From positions 39,936,001-40,000,000 of the forward strand of contig CM027380.1 of NCBI GenBank assembly GCA_015680905.1: 64,000 nucleotides of DNA. The letters run 5' to 3'. The notes beneath the pieces were generated by a model, which was not told the origin of the DNA, did not search any database, and saw only the letters and a list, made by a program, of their open reading frames with translations. Numbering within the stretch: position 1 is the first letter of the stretch; each line of letters begins with the position of its first letter. Source of the stretch: Coptis chinensis (Eukaryota > Streptophyta > Magnoliopsida > Ranunculales > Ranunculaceae). Positions 1 through 12,299 of this stretch are shown piece by piece. The translations under genes were made by a program, and so were the position numbers.

Positions 1-3000
1 GCTATCGAATTTATCGAACTAGACCCTTATACTAGATATATATGTAAAATTTAGACAAGTAATTCTCTAGGACACTTTGTTTGGGTTGTACTAGAAACTG
101 ATCGAATAGCTACAATTCTTTGATTATCTCAGGTCACTAAGCCACATGTTCCGCCTATCTATCTCAAAGTGGTAGAGCTTTCTATATTCAACAGTTATGG
201 TTGGATAAATATCTTCACTTCCACATAATGAGAATAATGTATCAATAGCATTTATTGCTAGCTGAAAATCTTTGTCGATTTGGGCTGCTTAGAGAATTGA
301 AAGTATAGAGCAATCTGTTTTGTGTTTCTAAACAAGTTATTCCAATGCTACACAGACAAGTCACTTCTCTAACTGGACAACTCCAATGTCTCACAGATGA
401 TCTTGCAGAGGTACAACCAAGTTTTCCTATTTGGACCTGCGAATTTATAATAAAATAATAATTGCATAATCATATGATTCATTTTCGAAAATTTTAGTAC
501 TCAGTGGAGATTGTCTGACCAGTTACTTTGTTGAGAAATCCTGCTTGAAGACATACACTTAATATAAATGGTAATGAGTAGAATCTATAATGTGTAGAAC
601 ACCTAGGAATCCCATCAACTTGCAAGTCTTCAGTAATGGGCTTTTCTAATGTAGATTGTGTTCTGGACCTCTATATCAATTTGTTGAATATGATCATGTT
701 ATCTTCATTTCCCACCAAACTTCAATTAGTATTGCGTGCAAGAAGATCAAGATCACAAGAATCACAGTATAGTTGATTGGGACTAGCCTCCATAGTTTGA
801 TACCTATCTTGACAAAAGTGGTGATCAGACTGAACTTATAGTCATTAGTTTGGTATGCAACACTGCATCAAGATATTGATTTTTCTTATTAACTAACATG
901 TGAATAGTGGATGGAGATGTTGGAGAATAGAAGTTTAATAGGAGTCTAGTTACATAGGAGTTTGAAGAACAAGCAGTATGTTTATGTATTAAACATTGAA
1001 TAGGACTATGGGTAGTAGGATTGTTCAGAAGAGTTTTACTTTAGGTTATATGTTTTGGTTATGGGTATCACCTCGCTTCAGCAATAGGTTTGGTTTTGGT
1101 TATCGTGTATATGCAATTGTAATAATTTGCACAAAACCTATACTATCAAGGCTATGTGTAGGCACACTTGGGCATCGACTAAGCGCTATTTTTTCAGCAA
1201 ACTGCCTCTCCTTTTCAAGTGACATCTTTGTATACTATGCCTCATGTCATATTATTTTTTAATAGACCACTTAAAATATTATAAAAAAAAAACATGATCT
1301 AACTACGCTCATGAATTACAAGATCATGATTGGATCCACAATAGTCATGCAAGGTCATTTTTTTCTCCATTCACATACTAACATGCATGTGACCTACCAA
1401 AATCAAAGTTTTTTTAGTTAATCAATTGGAATGGGTAGTTAATCAGTCCTATCATACTAAGAGTTGTTAATTAGTATGAGTGAATTGGCTTTCATTTCAA
1501 GATTAGCTTGCATTTCTTTATTTTTTACGAGCGGATTAGTTTGCATTTCAACATTCTTATACATGGATTCATGTACCAGTAGGGTACTTACTTGAACATA
1601 GGCTACTATACCTTTTCAGTTTAGGATCCAAAGTTTTTTGTAGCCTACATACTTGATAAACCTTTTTTTTGTGTGTGTGTTCCAGGGTCTTTGATTGCGA
1701 ATCATTTCCGAGATAGAATGAACCATATTGTCGTAGCATTCTAATTTCAAAGGCATGAACGGTAAGTATCGGTTATATGCGCTTCTACAATTCAGAATTT
1801 CCTTATATTGTTTGTATGCGAAAAGGTAAAGGATTGTTGTAATTACGTTGCAACTTTGGTATCATGTCAAGGATAAGGTGGAAAAATACAATTCACTAGA
1901 ATTGTCCTAGCACGTATGGACTGTCGCGGAGGAATCTAGATTAGCCTATGTGTGCTTGCCTATATGCATATCCTTAACAGAGCTTTATGAATCTATGCTA
2001 CTAAATTTTGTCCCTTTATGCTAAATAGTTTATTCCAAAAGAGCCTAAAGTATGCAACTTGACAATATTTGTGGGTATCCATATATCTAGCTCAGGGGAC
2101 CTAAGCAAGTTAGATAATTTAATATTTTAATATACAGCTGCGCGTAGTTGAGTTATATATGTTTCTTGAGTCACCAACCTATTTGTGGCGTAAGGATATT
2201 GTTCTGCATTCCATTGTTTGTTATTTGTTTTATTGTAAATTCTGTTTTAGTGTGTTACTGTAGTATAGCTGCAAAATCTTAATCTTGCTTAAACTTTTTA
2301 CCGACAAGCGTCCTAAAAAACTTGGCAACCCACTTTGTGAGTTACATACCTTAAGTAAAGGACACTTTTTTGTCTTGAAATTTGAAATACTATGTAATTT
2401 ATTGGAATCTCATGATGAAAATTACTCAGGTGAAATGTATGCAACTCATTGAGTTGGCGAATAACACTCCTCCAATTAGTTAATTTATCGACAGTAAAAC
2501 CTCGAAGTTTTATTCTCATATCAATCATCTCTTGGTGGGGGGAGTGATGCAATATAGGTGGACGCCTATGGTTTATTGGCATTTGACAGGCAGGGTGCCT
2601 ATGGATTCTTTATAAGCGAGCACCTATAGTTCTTTTATAAATAATAGGCGAGGTGCTAATGTTTTTTTTTATTGAACTAAGCTTTTGTATATATTTGGTG
2701 CACTATATATGGTTTTTTTGATAATACATAGTCTTTTATGTGGTGTTAAATATAAACCTTATTCAAACAATTTGTCTTTCATTTTGTAGCTCTTGGTGAC
2801 AGTTCATTACTCAGATTTTCTTGCTAGTGGGTTGAGATAAATTCCGAGATTGTGGAGATCAATTTGGTTCATATGAACTTTAAAGGTATTGCCTACTATT
2901 CGTTGAGGAAACCATGTGGACACATATGCGTAGACATATATTAGTTACATTATTATATGGTGCTAAAGCAACTAGAACAATACTCATTTATTTAAAGAAG

Positions 3001-3370
3001 TTGAACACAACCCTTCCCACCATATGCCTGAAATCCCATATATTTACAATGTTGATCTTCCACAAATTGGCTAAATCATATGATGTGTATTTAATGTCAG
3101 GCAGCACAGCATCACTGCGTATATGGACAACAAATTTTCAATTAATGTTTAATCGATGGCAGCATTATCAATCGCTAGCCTGAGGCTGGATTGAATCTCA
3201 CTTTTTCACTTCTTGCTCTAAGTCTAGATACAGTCTCAATTCCTCACTCAGGTGCATGAGATAGCCCCTTGGCCTCCATTCTTCCAGATAGTTATAACCA
3301 CCACTACTTTTGTTTACAGGTTTAAAATAGTGTGAGTCCTCTGGCACAGTTGCTACTCAAGGCAGTTATA
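1..3370. other. Intergenic DNA with no recognisable gene
   Basis: I find no convincing coding region, RNA gene or bounded repeat here. The open frames (for example 996-1262 plus and 2313-2582 minus) are under 90 codons, show no known motif and have AT-rich, low-complexity composition. A weakly repeated phrase around GTGCCTATGG recurs three times at about 2555-2660 but has no clean unit. The segment ends at the CACTA element. Confidence 0.6.
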
Positions 3371-3720
3371 CACTACACCATAATAGGACATTAGTAACGG
3401 ATGCACATCCGCTACAAAAATATTAGTAACGGTTATCTTTATGCTTACACAAATGCGTGACAAATGAACAATATCAGATATTAGTAACGGATAGTATCCG
3501 TTAGGAAATTTACTAACGATTCATAAGTGTTACTAAAATTAATTTCAACAACACATATCAACCGCTACAATTAATTAGTAACAGCTTATTAATTTAGATA
3601 AGGATTCGCTCCCAACACATAGAAGGGTTGGTAATTACCCCTTTCCAACGCTTGCTTTTCCGTTACTAGAACTGTTTGGTTAAAATATTTCTAACGGTTT
3701 TGTATCCGTTACTAATACTT
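3371..3720. repeat. Left terminal inverted repeat and subterminal repeats of the CACTA element
   Basis: It starts with CACTACACCATA. It holds at least six direct or inverted copies of the TAGTAACGG motif. This is the normal cis-acting end structure of En/Spm-type elements. Confidence 0.88.
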
Positions 3721-3984
3721 TTTCGCTTTTTTTTAAAAAGAAAATTGAATTTCCTGGCCCTTTTTTGTCACCCACCTAGAATGCTACAACACAATCTTTT
3801 ACAAGCACCACATGCGACCTTTTCACTCTACAATATATTAAAAAAAATTCTTCTATTCATCCATAAAACTAACAATCTTTACCATACATATATACGATTT
3901 CCAATTAACATAGCCCAATCACAAATACAACATATGCAAAAGAAGACTATAAAATAGAGCTCCCATATATATACCACCATCTGC

Positions 3985-4955
3985 TACATCATCACAAGAC
4001 ATTTCGCATGAAGAGTGTCGATGTGTTGAATGCCATTATGGTAAGCTGCAACATGAATAATAAAAAATCAGTAAGAGATCAAATGTGTATTGAGCAAGAT
4101 TTTCTATCCGAAACATGAAACTCACTTATGTCAATTTGAAGATGTACACAAAACTGTTCCTCTTCATCCTCAAATATTCTCTTTGATGCAAGCTTTTAAG
4201 AGTTCCTTCCTTCTTGTTAAACCCCAAACTTCTTCATTGTCAAAGTTGCATGATGGCTCTTGCTCTTGTCATCTTTACGCACCTAATACTGTTTTCGATC
4301 TTTCTTTGAGGTCACCTAGCTATCATACAAACGAAAAGTTCAATCTCAACCCCCTTTCTAAAAGACTCACATGGGATAATAGCAAATGGAAAATAAAGAA
4401 AAAGTAGGGTAGTTTTCTAAATGAAACTTACTTTTGCAAAAAGTCAAGAACTCCTTTTCTGTCGGACATTGGAAGCCCATCAATCCAAAGAATTCAAGTA
4501 CATTCTCACGCGGACCCCGGTACACAATCGACCATCCGAGATTAGAATAATCTCATTAAAAAGGTCACAAATATCTAGAGCTGGTTGAAGGAGCGAGATG
4601 ACGGCAGTCCTTGGAGAATATGGATGGTTTGCCTCAAAGCATTCACTATCCGGAAAGTTGTTGAACTGTCCAAACCTCAGATATTTCATCCATGAACAAT
4701 GCCTTTGCTGTCCAAACCTATAGATATTTCATCCATGAACAATGCCTTTGCTGCTCCAAAGAAGCATTTCCCCTATAAAACATTAGGCAATAGGGCTTAG
4801 AATAAATGGTTCAAAGGTAAGTCATATGAATGGAATTCTGACTACACATCAGACTATGTTCTACCTATCGTGACTCGCTTCATTTGTCCACCAAAGATAC
4901 CTCTCAACATATCATTTCCAACCAAGGTATCAGCACATACATCCAATCCCAAAAT
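3985..4955 (-). pseudogene. Captured fragment of a PDR-type ABCG transporter, first nucleotide-binding domain
   Basis: Four exon-like blocks on the minus strand match full-size plant ABCG (PDR) transporters in the right order. Block 4955-4865 has an ABC signature-like IFGGQMKR, preceded by AG and ended by GT. Block 4772-4432 has GEML, the Walker B stretch ALFMDEIS, then SLLQP, DLFNEIILISDG, VYRGPRENVLEFF and RKGVLDFLQ. Block about 4285-4128 ends near RNSFVYIFKLT. Block 4045-3985 begins LTIMAF after a CAG acceptor. Introns are kept, so the capture was from genomic DNA, not by retroposition. Single-base losses after ISDG and at the CP/RKG junction, plus a stop in the third block, break the frame. 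It cannot encode a transporter. It lies wholly inside the CACTA element. Confidence 0.87.
4666..4750. repeat. 42-43-bp tandem duplication across the Walker B exon segment
   Basis: The unit beginning CTGTCCAAACCT and ending GCCTTTG occurs twice head to tail, at 4666-4707 and 4708-4750, with only small differences. It duplicates the part of the ABCG fragment that encodes the Walker B residues (minus-strand ALFMDEIS). A functional gene would not carry this, so it probably arose after capture. Confidence 0.85.
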
Positions 4956-7422
4956 CTGAAGTTTTCAATCATTTCATAAAACAAAACGCTATATCTTAAT
5001 CTAGTACTTCTCAACATATTATTTATATTGTCAAGAATATAATTATTTATATTGTCAACATTTTAATCTAGGCTCATACGTACCAAATTAAATTCCTTAC
5101 ACAAGGCAGGCGCTAAAATGCCAAGTACAAATCCATGCAATATTTTGTTTTATTTGTGGAAGGTAGTAGTTAGGTCTTACCCGAAAGTACCATTTGAAAT
5201 GGGGACGCAGAAATCCCTCAAAGACCGAACTTTTTACCTAGCACTAGCAATGGAGGGAAGGCGAGAACCCAAAATTGATGCATAACGATAGACAAGCTTA
5301 GGATTCTTGTGTGCTCAATCTGGCTATGCAAATCATTTAGCCAAGCATATGTTGTTACCTTAAGACAATGACGAGTAATATCTCGGATTTGACAATTCAA
5401 ATTAGTCGGCCCAAATTCTATGCTTACTCGTAGTATAATGCTTCTGCTCATATATGAGGAAATAAGAAATAATAGTAATACATAAAGTCTAGAAGAATGG
5501 AAGTCCCAAAGACAGAAAGCAAGTCATCTAATCAAGCAAATGAAATGGTAGGCACCAAATCGCTCCATTTACAAATGTATAATAAAGTGTTTGCCCGACT
5601 CGCCGATCCCATGTCATACAAAAATGCAAGCAGCTAAGTTAAAAATCTAATCAGTTATGAAGATGGTGAGAAAGTTGTTTCCAACAAACAACTTTATAGA
5701 GAGTGATTCGATCTAAATTAAATCTAGAACAGAGCAAACTTTTTTCTTGGTTTTGTTTTGTTTGAAAGTCAAGGTAACCGGGACATGAAAAAAAAGCAAA
5801 AAAGAAACAATAAAATAGTGTCCGAACAATTATTACAAGTCAAACATATATTGCACAACGACACATACCGGAGAAAATGCAACACACGTAGCCACCATCG
5901 AGAAATCCCGTTGCTCCCTTTAATGCATATGTTAGAAGTGCCGCAGGCCTCCACCTAGCTAATGAGTGTCCAACGATCTAAAAGAATCCATCAAAGAAAT
6001 TGTCCACAAAGTATACCTTTTCAACAACTGAAAAATTGAAAAGAACCTACAAAGAGAACTTTAAATTTAAAACCTTAAGCTACGGGCGGGATAAAGTTTC
6101 TTTAGGGTGGGAAATCCGAACAAGTTATATCCCAAATGCCACCATCCGTACATCCAGGCTTGGTACCGAAGCCTAGGGCAGTTAACAAACCAAGGAAAAA
6201 GATTATATCCGGGACTTGGTATATTTGGGATATAGAAAAATTAAAAAAGAGTTGGACATAAATATTGAGCATTTGTTGCATTTATTTATTCAGTTTTGAA
6301 CAACATGCTATCATGGGGTAACTAACAAGTAACAAGAGTCTTCCGGCAATCGTTATCTATATTTTAATAGATGGGAATTTCATTATGAAACTTTCGATTT
6401 TAATAACAATATAAAAATCCCACCAACCCATGTTCTCCAATAACAGACCAACATAAAAGAGACACATGCACATCGCTTTACCCACAAATACCTATGTGAC
6501 ATGTTTATATATATTCCAAAGTCACCATGATAGTTCTCAGATTCATCCAAATCTTTGTATATTGCTAGAAGTACCATCAAGAATACAATGTATAGATTGA
6601 ATACTATATATATTGGATGATAGCCCTCTCCATGTATGCACTCTGTCTGATCCTACACATTGAATAGTCGACCTTGAAATATATACAAAGGAGTGATTTG
6701 CAAGAGTGCATGCAAAAGTGTACAATAACAGTCCACACCACAGTTCAATTGAAAGATGACTGACATTCATGTATAGTAATGTGTATTGAGGGTTGACAAC
6801 CCATACCAAGCATCCCCAATGTATAAATGCCAAAAGATGGATGTGCAATATCCGCTGCATTCCAACTTCCCACCAAAAGAACACAAACATATACCACCAT
6901 CAATGTCGAAGTCACCAAATAGTCAAGAACATTCTCAAGGACTCCACACTTGTTAATGTGGAGGACTAAACTATTTCACCAATTTAAGACTTTTTAGAGA
7001 GCATACTTTCCATAAGCAATCCCATTTCTATGTTAATCCAAAGTGCTACCACATACCAAACAAATGACACAAATAGAGGACTGAATTGTATTACCATAAA
7101 TAGTACTTCAAAAAATTTAACAGAATCGGGTAAAAGCACCGACCTCACCACAATAAAAATTGATGAGTTAACCACACTCGAAAACATAATTTGGCTACAG
7201 AAAAAAAAAAAAACCAACATCAAATACCAACATGAGACCGATACTTACACAATATTTGAATATAAAAGAACCCTATTTTTTCAACTACCAAAACTAATCA
7301 ACAGAGACAAGGCAAGTTTGAACACTATCAACTACCCAAACTTGTAACAATATGAATATCTTCTAACACATGTTTACAAGAGCATCACATGTTAATAAGA
7401 TTGTGCCAATTTTAATAGTTAC

Positions 7423-7546
7423 CTCACCCTTCCTTGATATCACACAATGATAGTCACCAAGATTTGCGACAACAACATGGTTGTTTGGAACAATTGCAAT
7501 ACAAGTTGTGCTTCTAGAAGTTGGCCCAGAAAATCTGAGTGGGAAC
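7423..7546 (-). pseudogene. Captured exon of a plant PP2C-type protein phosphatase
   Basis: This minus-strand exon starts after a TAG acceptor and ends at a GTAACT donor. It encodes SHSDF, then after a 1-bp shift GPTSRSTTCIAIV, VVVANLGDYHCVISRKG. That order matches the central PP2C motif of plant PP2C phosphatases, normally a GSTA stretch followed by VANxGDSR. The usual Ser and Arg of GDSR are Tyr and His here, and the frame is shifted, so it is non-functional. A second copy of the exon-end and donor region (GGTGAGGTAACTATT on the minus strand) lies at about 7637-7652, suggesting a partial local duplication. No other PP2C exon was found in the element. Confidence 0.8.
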
Positions 7547-10399
7547 CTACAAAGTTTATTAAAAAGCCTAGTAATTAAAGAACAAAGGTGTGGCAACCAA
7601 GGAATAAAACCTCAAGCAGATCTCACTTCAACAAGTTTAATAGTTACCTCACCTTTCACTACCCCCACATACAATCCCCTTGAACTCAATTGCCAATGCA
7701 TGTGATGGACTCCACCAATTCATCAAAATATAGACGCTTTACCATATGGCACATCTACACATTAGCAAAAAAAAAAAAACATAACATTGATTCTACATTC
7801 AAAAAAAAAAAACAAGCATCACCCGAAATACCACCATTACCTTGATATATTAACCACCCGATGACATGTTGTATACACATATATACTTTGTTTAGAAAGA
7901 GACGCCCAAGAGACCCCTCCTTCCTCCTTTGTTTGGGCTTGAACCTGGGTAATGCAAAAAACTTTTCTTACGTTTGCATTGGCAGAGTAAGATAGGGTAA
8001 ATATACTCACAACCCTTGTCAATGAAAATAACATTTTCTCAAGCACATGGATATTCATTCAATAATTTTATATTTCCTAGATAAACAATTATAAGAAATT
8101 AGGTATGCGTAGGCGAACAAATTAAGTTTTAAATCATAAAAGAAGACGAGATAGAATTGGAAATTAACAACATGTAGAAGCCAATTTGAAGTAACTAAGT
8201 GGTAAACATGCCAATGAAACAATAAGCCTTGAACCATCCGATCCAAATTGGTAAGTGATAGGCAACAAGGCAAATAAAACAACAAAGATGAGACTAAAAG
8301 CTAAAATCGAAAAGCTACAAGATGCATATAATCTGCAATCATGCTATACTATATATATTTACTACTATCTATCCACTTTCAAGATGCACCAACTATTTAG
8401 TAAAGACCATAAACCCACCAAACAAAGGCATACTAATACTACAAACAAAAATCATTTCAAACAAAGCAATCAGCAAAGTTCTAGCATAAAAGACTAATCT
8501 AACACAAATCGTATAACCATGAATGGCATAGCTTCTATTAATGATGACTAAGAAATAAAAATGCTGCTTATAGGGGCCGACTATGTTCCAAACTTATTTA
8601 GTTACCAATTCCCAACCCATAGTTGCACACGTAAAATGGGAACTAATAGTAAGCCCTCCATAGAAAGAAACAAATTTGTGAATCACTCCTCACATGGCCC
8701 ATTCTCCTTTGCATAGTTGAATATAAAAAGTTGAGTATATGAAATGACCAGATTAGCATAAACCATTTTACTATTAGCATAAACCAATTTTTGTTGAATC
8801 AGTTTGTATATGTGAGCTGGCACCCAAGTTTTATGTTGAATGGTCTAATGGATCACTTCAAACCATAGTTGAAAAGAAAAGGCATTCTCAATTTTACACA
8901 ACAAGAATCAGCAGAAAGATGAAGTAAATCATGATTTTCTGACTTCAAGCAACCATAAGCTGAAATGCCCATCTAAGGAGAAATATCAAAGCAACCACCG
9001 CTTTTGCAGACCAAAATAAAAAGTAAGGCAACTACCTTTTATACAAATGCACCGAGGTTCACTATGAGCACCTCCTAGCTTACTTACCGCTAACGAGCCT
9101 CCTCATTTGTTTCCTTCTTAATTTAGCAAGAGTTAAATAAATAAACTATCTTGACAATGACACTTATAACTCTACCCATTACCCCTATAACTACCCTCTA
9201 TAATATGCTCAAAGGCTTTAAAACATTATTATTCCTCAGACAAAACAGAATGAACACTTCACTCTCTCAAATACAATTGAGAAATACAAAAACATCATGA
9301 AAAGATATGAGAAAAGAGGATAGGATTCTAATAAAAACATTTACATATAAAAGAGTACCTTTGCAATTTCCATCCATCTCGAGGCATTCAAGTTCATCTC
9401 GAATCAACTTGACTATCCGCTACATCGATGGGTATGCAACTTTCGATTTGGAGAGATATTAACGTTTTCCACAAAAGCGACCACCCAAATGCAACTTTAG
9501 TACAAAAGTCAGTATATCAAAAAAAAAACAAAATTTTATCAAAGTGAATTAACTAATGTCTTAAATTTTTCAATCTGCAATTCTACCACACTCCTTCACT
9601 TCTAACTTTACCAACAGGTTTGACATTGCAAAATTTAGAAATCAGTACAAAAGGGCATTCATTTAGTCATGGCTACTTGGGACAAGAAAACTTTAGGTTT
9701 GAAACCTCTATCGATAGGCCATGAATTAACAAGTAAAGAAAAATCAAACCCTACAATTCCCACACATTAATATACCTCAACAAATTGCTATAAACCAACA
9801 AGAGATAAAATAGAGTTCAAACACTTTACATATTTCCATAAACAAAAAGATAAATCAAGAAAGTTATTTTCCTTGCCCCCTATAATCCTAAAGTTTGGAG
9901 GACATAAAAATGGAAATTTGCATGAAAGGGGTAAAATCAAACTAACCTAAAAAATAACCCAAACCTAAAAACAAAACAAAAAATTTTTTTTTTAAAAAAA
10001 AGGTCCTCATTTTTTAACTTTTACAAACAATATTATCAAAACCAAAATCCCTAATTTATCAAAATCAAGCAATAAAACAATGTCAATCCGTAGAAATAGA
10101 ACTCCCGTGGAGGGGATAATTTGGAGATGTATAGAACCATGACTCAAAGAAATATATCTTATTAATCACTTAATTGAAAAGGGAGAAATCGAGGAAGACA
10201 ACGAGGAAGAAATCGAGAGGAAGATGATTACTTTACCGCGGGCAGCAGTCAAGGCGGCAACCCTTTGCTTCTTTTTGCTTATGTTTTCTTTAGATAAGGA
10301 CTTAATGGCAGTTGACCTAACGAAATTAATCCCGCTTAAATTTTAGCCTTTTTTATTTAGTCCGATATTGCTATTTGTTTTGTTTTTAACAAATTGGTA

Positions 10400-10575
10400 A
10401 CACTTACGATCCGTTAGTTAATAACCCGATAAAGGTCACAAAATTATTCAACTAATTTACTAACGGTTACATGACTTAGTAACGGAATACTAACTGTCAT
10501 TAAATTACTAACGGCTGAGTAAGTGTTACAAATGAAAAAATGCAATTGTTAGAAATTCCTTCATATGGTGTAGTG
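10400..10575. repeat. Right terminal inverted repeat and subterminal repeats of the CACTA element
   Basis: It ends in TATGGTGTAGTG, the inverse of the left end. It contains several copies of CTAACGG and GTAACGG, mirroring the left side. Confidence 0.88.
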
Positions 10576-10578
10576 ATA

Positions 10579-12290
10579 GGGCCTATCGATGAGCTTGCAA
10601 ATATCACGTTGGTGCTATATTTGCCATAATAGCCATGTTTGATTAAGAAAAATGTGATTTTGCCTACAAATACAAAGACCTTATCACTGCGCAAATAAGA
10701 TGCTTCCCATAGACCATAGTTTAATGCAAAATCTAAGGAACACCAAGGAATCAGCTCAAGAAAACATTAACCAACATTATGAAGATGAACAGATTATTCA
10801 GATACTGTAAACGACATAATCAATCTAGGCAGTCATATCAACTCATCTTCTAGAGAACTTTTGAGGGTGGGATATTCATGTGCAGAAAAGTTTTTCATGG
10901 CTACAATTAGTTGCATATTTCATGTCACTATTGAGCCATTAATACATGCTAATCAACGTGTTTCTCTCTTTGGTAGGCAACCCTTTCAATGAGTTTTCTT
11001 ACTTACTTCGATTTTTGATAATCGATTGTACCAAAAAACAAAAGGTTAACTAATTGTTTTGGGAAAAAAAAATTTGGCTCATGCAAGTGTCCCACATTAT
11101 GGGAATTCCTAGCTCCACCACTGATTTTACATGTACACATTTACTTACTCAATAAAAGTATTACAATGCCTGCCCTTGAATTATAAGAATGGATGCTAAT
11201 TAAATTTTTTTGGATCATGAATGTACTGTCAAATGAGGAAAAAAAAAATCAAAGCCTTACTAGTTGTTATCGCGATATAATCACTATGTATTTGCAATCT
11301 CACTTTGTTTTGTTGTAAGAACTGAAATGCTTGAAAGAACCAGCACAATAGGCATGTAAATTTAAACATTGGAGTACCAAATTAGTCCTCCATATCTCGC
11401 TGCATCATTTCTAAATTCTCCATTAGTATTCAATAGTAGCACCCATCATATTAGACAATGGAATCTTATCATCCTTTTATTTTTTAAATGTACTTATCTA
11501 AGTAATTGTTTTCTTCTTATTGATGTTGAGATGATAGTTTTCAGCAAAGTTTTAATTTATATTTTATTATGTTTTATTATATTTTATTCTCCAGCAAAGT
11601 TTTATTATATTTTTTAATTGTTTTCTTATTATATTTTATTATGTTAATATAATTATGTTAAACTTGAATTCTATCATTATGATGAAAAGTGAACGTAGCT
11701 ACTCTGCTAAGTATATCCATTGGTGCTTTGTATAAGGCCTTTTACAGTGTTGGATTCTTGGAGTTAAATAATGACAACTAATTATTTCCCAATGTGCTAG
11801 ATATCCACCGTGTATCCAAGAAGAAAGTAGCACTTGCATTTTTGAACACATGATTTTTTTCTGTTTGGAAGGTATATAGTTATCATGGAACAAGAAGTGC
11901 AAGTGGTCAACTTGACATGCATACTTGGAAGAGCAAATTTGCACCATGCTGGCTGAGGAAGTTTAGGTAATGTGTACTTCAAGTTTTCAGAAGTATATGA
12001 ATCTGCTCATTTGAACTTCTTTTTTATTGTATTAATCTTCTTTCCAATACTTTTTCTATCTAAGTTCGAAAAGAAGGTATGCTACCTATTTTTACTTTTT
12101 TCTTGGTGTATTGACAAATTTGGTATTGCAAAATTCCATTTTGATAGTCGGCAATCACAACAATGGGTGATCATTATCTCGCAATTACTAAGTATTACAG
12201 GCCAATATAACAATCTACACGTCTATATTACTGGCAGCTGGCGGAGTTTATATGGTTTCCCAGTTGTGTGTGCTACATATACCTGATCCT
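10579..12290. other. Intergenic DNA with no recognisable gene
   Basis: The sequence is AT-rich, with low-complexity TTTTATTATATTTTATT runs near 11560-11650. The short open frames lack known motifs. I see no bounded repeat, RNA gene or mobile element ends. Confidence 0.5.
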
Positions 12291-12299
12291 TTCTTCTTG

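Larger units (their letters stand above)
3371..10575. mobile_element. CACTA (En/Spm-type) DNA transposon carrying host gene fragments
   Basis: The left end reads CACTACACCATA and the right end reads TATGGTGTAGTG, its exact inverse. The flanks carry the same 3-bp duplication, ATA (3368-3370 and 10576-10578), as expected for CACTA elements. Subterminal repeats with the core TAGTAACGG or its inverse CCGTTACTA occur many times at 3400-3720 and 10400-10530, as known for transposase-binding regions of this superfamily. No transposase domain is visible in the 7.2 kb, so the element is probably non-autonomous and mobilised in trans. Inside are broken, minus-strand pieces of an ABCG/PDR transporter gene (3985-4955) and a PP2C gene (7423-7546), making it a Pack-CACTA. 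The rest of its interior (4956-7422 and 7547-10400) is AT-rich and unrecognised. Confidence 0.92.

Noticed and set aside
2313..2582. 89-codon minus-strand frame considered as a retrotransposon relic
   Set aside because: No retroelement motif, LTR, primer-binding site or target duplication was found around it.
7837..8058. Minus-strand frame in the CACTA element considered as part of PP2C or another capture
   Set aside because: It does not match any PP2C block expected upstream of the captured exon, and I could not name another family.
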